DNA of 64,000 nucleotides from Welwitschia mirabilis (lineage: Eukaryota > Gnetophyta > Gnetopsida > Welwitschiales), in NCBI GenBank assembly GCA_051453625.1, contig JBOZIK010000001.1, positions 205,579,404 to 205,643,403 of the forward strand. The letters run 5' to 3'. The position numbers and the translations under genes were made by a program. The notes beneath the pieces are model-generated. The model saw only the letters and a list, made by a program, of their open reading frames with translations, ran no database searches and was not told the DNA's origin. Positions 26,251 to 37,847 of this stretch are shown here, piece after piece. How positions within the stretch are numbered: the first letter of the stretch is position 1; each line of letters begins with the position of its first letter.

Positions 26251-26479
26251 GAAACCATTACTTAAGCGATAAGGATATTACTTTATTATGTATTTTTGTT
26301 AAGAGTCATTAACTTGAGTCTATGAATCTTAGAGATTCATAAGTAAATGGTTGAGATGAATGGCTAGAAGATTAAGGAGATAGTTTAAAAATGCATTTGG
26401 TATATGAAAAGGCTAAAATAATTATGAAATGAGTGATAATGTTATGGATTATTCTAGAGAAAATCATTCTTATATAAAA

Positions 26480-27240
26480 CTTGTTCTTTTTTAGGATGTC
26501 TTATTACAAAAGATCCAAAAGAATTATAACTATTAAGTCTAAATTCATGAGAATCAAGTTATGAAATAGATTAAAATGTATTTAGCTCATGAAGGGAACA
26601 TTTAGAGTTATGAATTGTATTAACCACATTAACATCTTTAAGATTACTTGGTAATTTCATTAGGTTGAAAATATTTAAGTTTAAATTCATGTTATTAAAT
26701 AATATTTTTATTTAACTATTTTTCTAATTAATAAGAAAATTGGATGTTGTAAGGAAATGTCTTCTTAAAATGATTGTGACTAAAATGCATTTTGTCATGG
26801 TCATTTCTAAAATAATGAAGCCAATTGGGAAATAACGATTTTTTTAGTTAAACTATTACATCCTCAATTATTCCTAATGGTAATTTTATAGATTATTAGC
26901 TAATTGAAATTAGCTTTTAGTATGTTTAATGTTATTTATGATAAGTTCCTTGTGTATATAATGGAGTAGAATATTAACACTTTCTCTAAGATCTGATAAA
27001 GCTTGCTTAATGTTCTTATCTCCAATGGTAATGGCTATTGTTAGGCAACCAATATATTTATAATTAGGTAAAAATTGATTATAGATGATTGTGCTAGTTT
27101 GGTAGGTTAAAAAGACTTTATGTTTTATGTTGATGCATATCTTCAATGTGCACATATCCTTAAGAAACCTTACATAAAAGAGTACCTTATAAAGTACTTC
27201 CAAAAAAGGCATATTGATTTTAACTTTCTTAATAATTTCT
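26480..27240 (-). pseudogene. gag-pol aspartic protease remnant (unit 2)
   Basis: A 100-codon minus-strand frame (26910-27212) reads FLKDMCT, then FLTYQTSTII (family: F.KD.CT..., A...L.E..SAI), then I-G-D-K-x-I-x-Q-A-L-S-D-L-R-E-S-V-N-I-L. The active-site block D-L-R-E-S keeps the aspartate but has R for the invariant G, as in unit 1. The C-terminal part below 26900 corresponds to the 127-codon frame in unit 1 but is broken here. No RT follows. Confidence 0.8.
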
Positions 27241-27385
27241 TGAGTCTCTAATTATTGTTTCTCAATGTTCTCCTTCTTAAAACATTGGGAAAAAGTTAAA
27301 GGCCCTTTACAGGTGGGAAAATATTTTTCTAAGTCTTTTAACTTTTCTTTATTCAAATCTTGGGGAAATTGTAAAGATTATTTAT

Positions 27386-27471
27386 AAGAAATTGTGTCTT
27401 TTTTCTTTTCTTGTTCTTCAAATTGATTAAGAAATTGTGTCTTTTTTCTTTTCTTATTCTTCAAATTGATC
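27386..27471. repeat. 43-base tandem duplication private to unit 2
   Basis: Two adjacent 43-base copies (27386-27428 and 27429-27471) starting AAGAAATTGTGTC differ at about two positions. Unit 1 has a single copy near 18463. This duplication is therefore younger than the 8.6-kb one. Confidence 0.85.
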
Positions 27472-28123
27472 CTAGTTTATATCTTCATTAATTTCTATGC
27501 TACTTTAAAGATGAATAGCCTTGATTTATTATAATTTGATTGACTCTTCTTTTAAAATCGTAACTCATTTGGAATTCGTCTGAGAATTTATAGTGAGTTT
27601 TTCTATATCTCTTTGATTCATAGTAGAGAGAATTTAGGTTTGGATTTATTAGACTTATTAAAGAATTTGTAAGATGAATTAGGTAATTTATTCAATATTT
27701 TTAAATGAAGATAAATATTGCTTAAGGATTATTTCATGGTTATAATTGATTTGGACTTGAGGTTCTCTGAATTTATTTACTAATCCTTTAAAGGGAATGA
27801 ATGGAGATGATTTTTGGTAACTAAATAAAAAGGGATGATGAGTTGAAGGAAATGGATTTACTGATTTATTAATTAGATTATCTTACTTTCAACAAAAGTT
27901 AGGGTAATTCCTCTACCTAAGATTATATTTGTTTAAATAGAGATCAATTTTTTTTATTTTTCCACTAATACCCTATCACATTAACTTGATTTTTTACTAT
28001 TTTTTAAAACAAGGAAATGGAGGAATACTTAGCTATTCCATAGGTGTCTATGTAAAAATTCAAGTATTCTAGTTTAATGACCAAAGGTAAAGGTGAAGGT
28101 GAGGTGACTAGAGATTTCATTCT

Positions 28124-28750
28124 TCATGCTAATTCATTTACCTTGTTATTAACTTTAAAATTTTCAACAAGTTTAAACACACTTGTAGATCTAATAGAAT
28201 AATGAGATCTAGATGGTTTAGTAGATTTATTCCAATTTTTAAAACTTTTAAACATAGTTTTAAGATCATCCCAATCTTTATCTAAGGGGATGTTGAGGAA
28301 ATTTCCCTTACTCATCATCTCAAATAGTTATTTTTATTTTTGGAAAGCCCATGATAAAAGAAACTTATTTTCCTCCATGGCTTAAATTTATGTTAAGGGC
28401 ATTTTTACAATAAGTTCTTAAACCTTTCTAATGCTTGAGAGAATATTTCATGATCCTTTTACTAGTAGTTCATCATTTGCAGAGCCTTTATTTTGCCTTT
28501 TTTTAAAGGAAAATTGGAGTGAGATAAGCATAGAGGTTTCATATGTATGGGCATAATTGATAATGCACACTTAAATTCCTTAAGGTATAGGTACAAGTCA
28601 TTAGATTTTAAACCATAAAAGTGAGGCAAAATTTGGATGGTAAAAGGCTTAAATCTAACATTTGGTTTATTGATAATTTCATTGTACATCAAGATGTTTC
28701 TAAGCATTACAACTGAAGGAGATCACGAAGAGTTTGTCTAGGGTGGTTAC
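28124..28750 (-). pseudogene. Retrotransposon gag remnant (unit 2)
   Basis: Two minus-strand frames. 28462-28707 (81 codons) begins in the N-terminal gag block (F-x-I-Q-I-L-P-H-F-Y-G-L-x-S-N-D-L-Y-L-Y-L-K-E-F, family: ..L...F.G...EDP..HL..F) and then jumps by a deletion of about 105 bases directly to M-M-N-Y, skipping the FPFSL block kept in unit 1. 28124-28318 (64 codons) is the gag C-terminal segment starting with G-N-F-L-N and containing a short NWNK block (family: GG.F......EA....E....N..W). Both are non-functional. Confidence 0.8.
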
Positions 28751-29660
28751 TATCGGTTATAGTATCTTACCATTTAGCTACCTCTTAAGCAAGGTAATAT
28801 GTAATTAATTAATCTATTATATCCTAGTTTAACAAAATTCTATTAAAGGAAAATTTAGAATTAATTGGATAGTTTCAATTTTGTTATTGTTTATAAGATG
28901 AGAAGGTTTATTCTCTTTAATTGTTATTTAGGTTTTCTTAAGAGGTGGAGGCTTACTCCTTTTGGGTGTCATTATGAAGTTGATTTTGCTGAGTATTTAT
29001 TTGTTTAGAAAAGGAATTCATGTTATCAAATAGTTTCCTAAATAAATTATCTAACTCATCATGGATCCAAGGCATGAAGATTTATAATAGGTTTCAAGCA
29101 TGTTTCAGGAAGATTTTTCACAAAGCCTAAAATATAGAGGGTTTTTCAAATTTTAATATAGGCTTCGAGATAAGTTGAAGACTTTTTTGTGCATAGAAGC
29201 TAATAATTTTGACTAATAAAGGTAGCAGTACTAGTTTAGCTATGGGTTTCAATTGCTATAAAGATAGATATATTCATAGACATCTTGTAGAGTGATTGTC
29301 ATTATAAGATCATAGTAAAATAAAATAACAACAAAAAATGGTGGCATACTTAACAAGTTAAATGAGTTTAATATTTTAGTTGTTAGTTTTTTCACCTATT
29401 ATAGCCTTTATATATACTATTAAATTTACACATAAACATGTTAAAGTAAATTAAAAATAAATAAAACTCAAATCAGACTAGTTCAAGTATCACTAGAATG
29501 ACTAATACCAGTCACTAGAAAAAATATAGAAGAAAGAAAAAGAGGGTTAATTCAGGTACCATTTAAGTGGACTAGTATCCACCACTAAAAAATAAAAACT
29601 AACTAAAAAGCTTGAAAGAAAGAAACTTTTGTGCTCTTTCTAAGCAATTACTGTGCCACT

Positions 29661-29679
29661 ATCCCTAATAATAGTGCTA
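29661..29679 (-). promoter_or_regulatory. Degenerate tRNA-Asp-type primer binding site (unit 2)
   Basis: Ten of 19 positions match the reverse complement of the primer site, eight differ only by C-to-T or G-to-A, one is a transversion. Placement between gag and a truncated LTR equals that in unit 1. Confidence 0.65.
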
Positions 29680-29689
29680 AAATCTATTT

Positions 29690-31675
29690 GTTTCATATAA
29701 TAAACCAAATTTAACTAAATTAACACTTAGTATCATTCTTTCCATAGGGATAACTAAGATAGGATTTTAGAAGTTACACACTCTTGCTTTTTGCAAGTTA
29801 AAATTATGAGAAAGAAAAATGGAAGAGTTTGAAAGTAGTAGATTTTAAACATCTGCTTGAAAAAGTAGGGAAGTAAGCAAGCTCTAAGTTTTTGCTAACT
29901 TTTTCACCAACAATCCTCCACTATGAAGATATCTTATGCTTTTTCCATAGCACCCTTTAAACTGTCAAGTGTATAGACCCAAGTCATGATGACATAATAT
30001 CATTCATGATATGAAGATTGATGAACTTAATTACCACTTGATCCTTCATAATATTGTATTAAAAATGGAAAATAAGGATCTTAGGTACTTAAAACCTATT
30101 AAATTACTAAGATTTATATCTATATATTAAGGAATTCACTTAAATAAAAATGATACATGATATTTAAGTTATTACTTAGGTATTCTAACCATAGCTTTAT
30201 AGTGATGCAAATTTAAACTAAGTAAAACACTTTAGTATTGTTATTTCATAGGGATATATGTGACAAATTAATTTAAAAAAATGAAAATTCTAACTTATAA
30301 TGAAAAACATAAACAAAATAAAATTAGATGTTGAAAAATAAAGTAATCTCTAATTGGTAACATAAGAAAATGGAAATTCTTTAAGGATTTAATTGACTTG
30401 TTCAACTCCCCTACTTTTCTCCAATGATTCCTATATCTTAAAGTTAATAATCAAGTGAACTCTATCTAAAAATTACTAATGCCAAATGATTATGTAATAA
30501 TATTGAAATAATGAAATCAACTTATAAATAGTCCTACCTAAATATTACTAATACCAAAATGAATATGCAATAATAATGAAAGGGTTTAAAATAATTTGAA
30601 AATTAGTCCTACCTAAATATTCCTAATGTTAATTGAAATATGCAATAATAATAAAAGAGTTTAAATTAGTTTTTATATTAAAATCTAAAATACATATACA
30701 TTAGATTAATGAAGGATTAAAAGAAGAAGAACTTCTCAACTAGCCTTAAATAATTTCATCCCCAAGAAAGAGCATCAGAGAACCATGTTGTCCTAGCCTT
30801 TAAGTCTTATCCACATTGAGCCAAATAAAAGATGTTTACAATGGGTTCTTAAGGCTCTTTTATAGATGAGAAAAGGATTAGAGAAACTTCATCCTGATTA
30901 CATAAGATAAGATTGGTGGGCAATTACATAAGTGGAGTTACTTAAGGATGGTTACACAAGGAGGGAGTTACAAATATGTTTAGCATCTAGTTACAAAGAG
31001 NNNNNNNNNNNNNNNNNNNNNNNNNNNNNNNNNNNNNNNNNNNNNNNNNNNNNNNNNNNNNNNNNNNNNNNNNNNNNNNNNNNNNNNNNNNNNNNCTTAT
31101 TTGCATCACATATTGCTATGATGTATTGTTTTGTACTTTGGCCATGTGTTATTAAAATTAAGGTTGAATTTGATTTATTATCCAACTAATCCCATTAAGT
31201 GAAATGGATTTAATTATCTCATAAGGTGCAAAAACATGAGTTTTTTTATATTCTACTTTAGAAATCCAGTAGTTCAGGTAGTTCTAGCTTGTAACACCAG
31301 TGTTTGGTGTTGTTATTTGCTCAATTTATACACAGATTATTAAAAGGTAGTAATTAAGTTTCTAATGTTAGGGTAATTCAATTTCATAAAATATAATAAA
31401 AAGGCAAAAAAAAGTAATTAAACCATGAATTTAATGTTTTTTCCTATGCTAAATTGATCAATTACAATTGTGTAGAATATAAATTTTGACATGCAAAACA
31501 TCCTATAACTAGTCTTTTACTACTTACTTAGCAAAAAGTTGATGAAGAACTAAAAAAAAATTGACTTAAAGGAAAATGACAAGTAAGGGAATGATATGAC
31601 ATTTCTGGAAAATTTTTGATCAATTTTTAACACTTAGGCATTAAAAATAAAAAAATGTTTTATAAAACCAAATGC
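29690..31675 (-). repeat. Truncated subfamily I LTR followed by subfamily II LTR (unit 2)
   Basis: Counterpart of 20809-22790. Subfamily II begins near 30190 and has its minus-strand TATA box at 30857-30865. N-gap at 31001-31095. ORFs crossing the gap are not features. Confidence 0.55.
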
Positions 31676-32476
31676 CATACCTCCTAATCAAAATTTAACT
31701 TTGTCCTTAAAGTTATAAGGATAGGAAATTTAATTGAAGTCTTTTCAGAACAGATCTATTACATGGCTAACAAATGATTTTGATGAATGTATTTAGGAAA
31801 AACCACACTACAATCTAAGGGGGGAAACATAAGACCTAATGAAAATCCATCATCTATGAATTTAAAAAATAGAATACCTAAGTTCATGGCCTTATTCATT
31901 GTAATTTATTAAATTTTATTTGAATTAAAAATTCCTTACATATCACACAAATAAGATATCCTCTAATTAACTTTTAATCAATCAAAAATTAATTTAAAAA
32001 AATATTCAACTATATATGTTAAAGAAAGTAAACATAAAATCATCTCCCAATTCCACCATTTTCATTTCAATTTACCTTTTCTATAATCACACTTTATTTC
32101 TTATTTTAAGGATTTTAATCTAAGTGGACATTAAGTGTTATGACATCTTCTTTCACTAAAGTTAATTATGATAATATATAAAGGAATTAGTATTAGATTA
32201 TCAGTGATCATTTATAGCTCTGATGTACTTGAACATGTCATAAATTAAATCTTTAGAACTACATTTCCCACAAGCATCCATACCTCTAATGCTGTTANNN
32301 NNNNNNNNNNNNNNNNNNNNNNNNNNNNNNNNNNNNNNNNNNNNNNNNNNNNNNNATTTTTCCTTTTAATCATTCTTTCAATATTCAATACACTTTAATA
32401 TACATAAAGGGGTCATTTACTAATTAGCCTAATTAAGATAACCCTTTTCCCTATAAAATGTTGCAAAAGGAATTTA

Positions 32477-32671
32477 CTTAGCATGGAAGTAGATTCCACC
32501 TTAATTCAACCATAAAATTGGGCTAGAAGAATGAAATCAAGGAAAATGTTGATGTCAGTGCATCATTGCCTGTTGGTTGTGGTGTTTTTGATGATTTTAA
32601 CACCTACTAGATGCACTTGAACACTGAGTATAGCTTGATGATCTTAGCATGAAAGTAGATTCCACCTTAAT
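32477..32671 (+). repeat. 29-base direct repeat bracketing the left LINE junction
   Basis: The 29 bases at 32477-32505 and 32643-32671 (CTTAGCATG..GTAGATTCCACC core) differ at one position and are 166 bases apart. Between them lies the left arm of the 80-base inverted repeat. The spacing is too irregular for a simple target-site duplication of the whole insert. Confidence 0.8.
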
Positions 32672-33700
32672 GACTATTTACCCTTAATTGAGAAAGTTAC
32701 AATGAGAATTCACTATTGGACTACCAAATTCTTATCTTATGGAGAAAGGATGGAGTTGATCAGGTTGGTTCTTCAAAGTTTTTAACTTTACTAGTGTTAG
32801 ATCTTCACCCTTTCATAGAAAGTAATGAAGGTCATAGAGTCTTCTTGTAGAGCCTTCCTTTGGAAAGGTAAAAATAAATCAGCTAAAGAATGGTAGCATG
32901 GCCAAAAGTTTGTACTCCTAAACTAGCAAGTGGACTAGGCATAAAAGACCTATGCTCCTATAACAAAGTCATTCTCTTGAAAAACCCTTAAGCCATTGTA
33001 ACCAAACAGAACTATCTGTGGGTTAAATGGATCCACTTCTTTTATGTGAAAGACATAAATTTCTGGTCAATATCCTCTAAGATATCCTTTTCTTGGGCCT
33101 TCAAAAAGCTTTTTAAACTTAGAGATACAACCCTAAACTGTGTGCAATTTGTGGGCCATTACTTGATATGGAAGGACCCCTCCCCACCTTTCTCAGCATC
33201 AGCCTCATACCAAATCATCCACCTTTTACCCTTTAAACTAAAATGGAGTCACAGTATTTGGGAAAAATTCAACCAGCCAGAACACTCCTTCATTGCCTGA
33301 CTAGTAATGTAAAATAGGTTAATGACAAAAGAAAACCTGCTTAAGATAGGCCTTATCTATAATACCTTCTATGTTTTTTACAATTTTCCTCTAGAATCCA
33401 GGGAATGCCTGTTTTTTTACTACCCCTTCTCCAAAGAGGTGTGGCTTAAGCTAGCTTAATTCTTCAAGTTTTCCCCTTCCTGTAACTGGGCAGCTGTGCT
33501 TCACTAGATGGAAACATGTCTCAGTGCTAGAATAATTTGTGCTAAAGCATCAAGAGTGAACTTCACTTCAGTAATTTACAGCATCTGGTAGTAAAGGAAT
33601 AAAAAATTTTTAGAAGAAGCATTTAAGTACATCTAGCAGGTGTTAAGATAATTAAAAACACCCTAGCCAATAGGCAATGATGCATCGGTGTTAACATTTT
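32543..33700. repeat. 80-base inverted repeat pair enclosing a LINE fragment
   Basis: The 80 bases at 32543-32622 match the reverse complement of 33621-33700 at 63 of 80 positions (hand alignment, no gaps). All but two of the 17 mismatches are transitions. The perfect cores include TGCATCATTGCCT and TTAACACCT. The arms enclose 998 bases that contain most of the readable LINE. They could be terminal inverted repeats of a DNA transposon that captured LINE sequence, or the result of an inverted templated insertion during LINE integration. Confidence 0.8.
32680..33640 (+). pseudogene. LINE ORF2 remnant: C-terminal RT and zf-RVT domain
   Basis: The plus strand reads, with stops and shifts: a F-L-S-Y-G-E-R-M-E-L-I block (family: LS.AGR..LI..V) near 32730; a S-C-R-A-F-L-W-K-G block near 32850; then an 84-codon open frame at 33046-33300 with FWSIS, FKLRD, L-I-W-K-D and SIWEKF, which match the LINE segment between RT and zf-RVT (W.W..L..LR......G.G....W.D.W). 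Further down, near 33300-33480, R-L-M-T-K..., ESRECLFFYYPFSKEVW matches the zf-RVT core (T...L...G......C..C....E...HLFF.C.....W). L1-type plant LINE, inactive. Confidence 0.8.
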
Positions 33701-34714
33701 CCCTAAATTCATTTAACTTGTCAGCACTCTCATCCTAATCAGATGTCAATTTATGGATGTAAACTCGCCTTTTTCAAATTTCATTATTCTATCCTAGTTT
33801 TTAGAAGCTTTAGATCTTTTTAAAGGAACTAGAAATGCCTGTTGAAATCCTAGTTTTAGCATATGGCTGATGANNNNNNNNNNNNNNNNNNNNNNNNNNN
33901 NNNNNNNNNNNNNNNNNNNNNNNNNNNNNNNNNNNNNNNNNNNNNNNNNNNNNNNNNNNNNNNNNNNNNNNNNNNNNNNNNNNNNNNNNNNNNNNNNNNN
34001 NNNNNNNNNNNNNNNNNNNNNNNNNNNNNNNNNNNNNNNNNNNNNNNNNNNNNNNNNNNNNNNNNNNNNNNNNNNNNNNNNNNNNNNNNNNNNNNNNNNN
34101 NNNNNNNNNNNNNNNNNNNNNNNNNNNNNNNNNNNNNNNNNNNNNNNNNNNNNNNNNNNNNNNNNNNNNNNNNNNNNNNNNNNNNNNNNNNNNNNNNNNN
34201 NNNNNNNNNNNNNNNNNNNNNNNNNNNNNNNNNNNNNNNNNNNNNNNNNNNNNNNNNNNNNNNNNNNNNNNNNNNNNNNNNNNNNNNNNNNNNNNNNNNN
34301 NNNNNNNNNNNNNNNNNNNNNNNNNNNNNNNNNNNNNNNNNNNNNNNNNNNNNNNNNNNNNNNNNNNNNNNNNNNNNNNNNNNNNNNNNNNNNNNNNNNN
34401 NNNNNNNNNNNNNNNNNNNNNNNNNNNNNNNNNNNNNNNNNNNNNNNNNNNNNNNNNNNNNNNNNNNNNNNNNNNNNNNNNNNNNNNNNNNNNNNNNNNN
34501 NNNNNNNNNNNNNNNNNNNNNNNNNNNNNNNNNNNNNNNNNNNNNNNNNNNNNNNNNNNNNNNNNNNNNNNNNNNNNNNNNNNNNNNNNNNNNNNNNNNN
34601 NNNNNNNNNNNNNNNNNNNNNNNNNNNNNNNNNNNNNNNNNNNNNNNNNNNNNNNNNNNNNNNNNNNNNNNNNNNNNNNNNNNNNNNNNNNNNNNNNNNN
34701 NNNNNNNNNNNNNN

Positions 34715-35117
34715 CTAACAAAGACTGATCTGCAGGCTAGTGATCATCATCCTTCTGGTTATTTTTTGAAGGCTACTGCAGGCTTTACTCTTCATGCAGT
34801 GGAGTCCTCTTTCTATTGATGATCAAATCCTCAGTAATTATCCTATGATTTTATTTTTAAGCATCATATATTGGGCGAATCATCTAGCATCTTATTAAGA
34901 TGGCCCTATATGATCAATTTAAAGCCAATTTCCCCTAAGCAAGCCTTAGCTTACTAATTAACGCTATTTTTTAGATGATAGCACTAACAGCTTCCAACCC
35001 AGTCTACAACTAGGGATAGAAACATACCCTATTCTCTTCTGCTATTTTGTTCTCTTATTTCAGTTTAATCCTAGCACTTAGAATGATAATAAATATAATT
35101 TTTTTCCAAAAAAAAAC
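34715..35117 (+). other. LINE 3' tail segment with terminal A-run
   Basis: Starts at the end of the N-gap. It is noticeably richer in G and C than surrounding sequence and ends with nine A at 35108-35116, directly before resumed host-element sequence. Read as the LINE 3' untranslated region by position; no domain seen. Confidence 0.45.
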
Positions 35118-35437
35118 CATATTTTCTAATTGGGAAACCTTAAGTGTAACTAAACTGTAACAAGTTAACTTGAAAATAAGAAAAACCTTTTCTTAAAAAA
35201 GTACAAATAAACTTAAATTCTACCTAATTTGTAGTAATAGTCTGATTACTTATTAATAATTTATTTTATTTAAGGATCATCAACCAAGATCATCCAATCT
35301 TAAGAACTTATAAATGGATGGAAAGAGAGCATGGGTGGTGAAATTTATTAGGAATTATAAAAATGGACGGATGAAAAATGGAATTTGAGTTGATGATGAT
35401 TTATTCTATGGCATGTATGAAATTTAGAATTTCATAT

Positions 35438-35923
35438 TTAAAAATGTTTAAGATAAGGATCATATATGTGGAAGTGCTTGAGTAGTTTCAAGTATGAAAG
35501 GGTATCAAGCATAAAAGTTTTTAGCATTTTTAATTTTTTTAAATAAAATTCTATTCTAAAAGTATAATTTACACTAAAAAAATCTAAATTAAATGAACAC
35601 AAAGAAACTAAAATATTTTCAAGGGATTTTCCAAGGTATTGCATGTGTGAAGGTTTAAAATAATACATGCAATCTTTGAATAATGTATCAAAATTATACA
35701 ACATTTTCAAGAAGGAGACCAAATCTCTATAAACATTTATACATAAATCTATAAAAATGGGAAGAACATTAACACTAATAGTAAAATTTATGCATTCAAA
35801 ATAAAAAATCATCCATCCCTTATCTTGCTTATGTTTACTTAACAACTCATGCAAGAAATCATTTTTGGATGAAGATAGAGATGAATTGGAAACCATGAGA
35901 GATGGTGAATAATTATTAAACAA
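35438..35923 (-). CDS. Unrecognised 161-codon ORF
   Basis: The longest N-free open frame in the window. It starts with ATG at 35923. The protein is rich in L, F, S, Y and N, has alternating hydrophobic stretches (around residues 40-65 and 70-90) and a lysine-rich L-K-K-L-K-M-L-K stretch near residue 130. I see no known motif. It lies inside the third retroelement between its primer site (37805) and the LINE insertion, where internal or nonautonomous-element sequence is expected. Such AT-rich sequence should contain a stop about every 12 codons, so 161 open codons is unusual, but decayed coding sequence can also leave long frames. No counterpart was seen in units 1 and 2. It may be a gene remnant of the element, a captured fragment, or chance. 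Confidence 0.3.
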   Translation of the reverse strand: MFNNYSPSLMVSNSSLSSSKNDFLHELLSKHKQDKGWMIFYFECINFTISVNVLPIFIDLCINVYRDLVSFLKMLYNFDTLFKDCMYYFKPSHMQYLGKSLENILVSLCSFNLDFFSVNYTFRIEFYLKKLKMLKTFMLDTLSYLKLLKHFHIYDPYLKHF

Positions 35924-37804
35924 AGTATCAAAAGATTAGTTTCAAATTTAAAGACAGTTTATCTACCTCATTAAAGTGTTTGCTCAAAAGACAAAGATGA
36001 AAATGACATAATGACTTCAAGACATGGTTAACAAAAGATGGAAAATTTTCATAAGATGGATCTTGTAAATGATCTTGGCTAATATTATTCTCTTCATTTA
36101 GGTTTTTATTGGATTATTTATCATGCAGTTGTATAGGTGAAAAAGGCTATGATTCAAATATAGGTTCATTTTCTATTTTATTAATGTCACTTATTGATTC
36201 GTCCTCTATTGTGTAGTGCTCTAATTTTCTATTCCCCTCAAATGTCTTCTAATTTACCATGGATTAATAATTGTTAAATGTATCTAATCCTATTTCAAAG
36301 TATAGCTTATTTTCATGTAGTTGATTACTCCCTAATGCATATCTAAACTCAACCTTCTTTTGGATATTATGGTTTCATTATGGGCTTTTTCATCATTCCT
36401 AAGAGGTATAGTTTAGATGTCATTAATATTATTCTCATTAATCCCTTTAAATTTTTCTAAGTTTACAATCTCATAAAATGTAAAAAGGTTTTCTTTATCT
36501 TGTTTTTTATTAAGAGACCTAAGGATTTGGTTATTAGTTTAGGTTATTTATTAAAGGATCTTATCAATGTTTTTCTTAGTTTTATTGGTGGATTCTTCCA
36601 AAGATTAAGAATAGAATTCAAGTGTATTAGAATAAGATTCAACTACACCTTCTAAGAATATCTAAAAAGTGTTTTTAAAGGAAGTTAAGGTGGTTATTTT
36701 GAAATGTAAAGATGACAGGTAGTGCTTAAATGATGAAGAATATTCAAAGAAATATGATGGGTAAGGGTTAAAGAATGGCAAATATGAGAACAAGGATAAA
36801 GGATAGGGATTGTAAGGGATGAAGGAACATATCAGATTAAACTCTCTTACTTGATAATATGATTTCAAAATAAAAGTTTCAAGGAGGTTGATAAAGATAC
36901 AGATGGTTTTGAAGATACTCCTCAAACATCTACCTAGGTTGGATAGGATCTCCTATAGTTCATTTGAGTTTATTCTAGTTTTAAAAACTATCAAATATAT
37001 AGGTTGTTAATTAGAAGGTATCTAAAATTGGTTTGAAGTCATGCTCATTATTATAAGTTTATAAAGTAGGTTATGGTTTGAATTAAGAGTTCATGTTTTC
37101 TATAATTTTCTTAGTTTCAGAAAAGGCTCAATATCAAAACAGTTTCAGAAGTCCAAAAGAGGTTACAAGAAAAATATGAGTGAAAAACTCATAAAAAATC
37201 TAGCAGCACTAGTTACCATTCATGAGGCACTAATCTTTTTTATATTTTTAATTTTAAAAAATAGTAGTTATAGGTGTGATTGTGTAAGATGTTTCACATT
37301 ACAGGGTAAAAAAATGAGGATGAGAAAATAAGATACAATGGGATGAAATGAAGTAAAATATACCATAAAAACTAGAGATTTTTTAATTTTTCTTAAATTT
37401 TTAATAGAAATAAAAACTAATAGAAATGAAGACTTTACAAAGAATTTATAGAACTCTAAAACATAAATACAAGAAAGAAATTATTAGAGTTTAGTTTAGT
37501 TTTAGTTATGAACTTAGGTATGTTTTCACCTGTAGGAAAGTTGTCAGACCTACAACATGAAATATTAGATATAAAAATGAATTTTAGATGTTATATTACA
37601 AAATTAAATGGATCATTTTAAGTTTTACTAGAAATGAATCAATACCTATCACTAAAAAAAAAAAAACACACAAAATAAAAATAAAAGAAATAGTTTAGAT
37701 ATCACTGAAAAGAGGATCCATACCCACTACTTAAAAAATGAAAACTAACAAATATATTAGAAGAAAAAAGTAATATACTCTTGGAAAAAAATCATATGCC
37801 AATA

Positions 37805-37823
37805 TCCTTAATAACAATACCAA
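37805..37823 (-). promoter_or_regulatory. Degenerate tRNA-Asp-type primer binding site (third element)
   Basis: Nine of 19 positions match TTCCCCGGCAACGGCGCCA, nine differ only by C-to-T or G-to-A, and the first position is a transversion shared with the copies at 20780 and 29661. It lies 25 bases below the start of a subfamily II LTR. Confidence 0.65.
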
Positions 37824-37847
37824 AATCTAATCATAGATTTATAGTGA

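Larger units (their letters stand above)
22816..31675. repeat. Unit 2 of the 8.5-8.9 kb tandem segmental duplication
   Basis: The similarity to unit 1 starts near AATGATTTTTCT (22816; AATGATCTTTCT at 14329) and ends near AACCAAATG (about 31672; 22785 in unit 1), after which sequences diverge. Unit 2 keeps the 440 bases lost in unit 1, but has lost about 105 bases of gag near 28480 and gained a 43-base tandem duplication at 27386-27471. It contains N-gaps at 23668-23710 and 31001-31095. Confidence 0.8.
32551..35117 (+). mobile_element. 5'-truncated LINE (non-LTR retrotransposon) inserted in the third element
   Basis: The distal-LTR sequence of the host element runs up to about 32549 and resumes at about 35118, so 32551-35117 is an insertion. 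It is plus-strand: C-terminal RT and zf-RVT remnants at 32680-33640, then an 841-base N-gap (33874-34714), then a GC-richer tail ending in a short A-run at 35108-35116. That is the layout of a 5'-truncated L1-type plant LINE. The endonuclease and the catalytic RT part are absent or in the gap. Confidence 0.65.

Noticed and set aside
30932-31189. ORFs on both strands spanning an N-gap
   Set aside because: N-codons; the underlying sequence is LTR.
32477-32671. 29-base repeats as the target-site duplication of the LINE
   Set aside because: The second copy lies inside the insert and not at its far end near 35117.
33810-34819. Three long ORFs (282-318 codons) across this interval
   Set aside because: They consist almost wholly of N; only a few real codons lie at each end.
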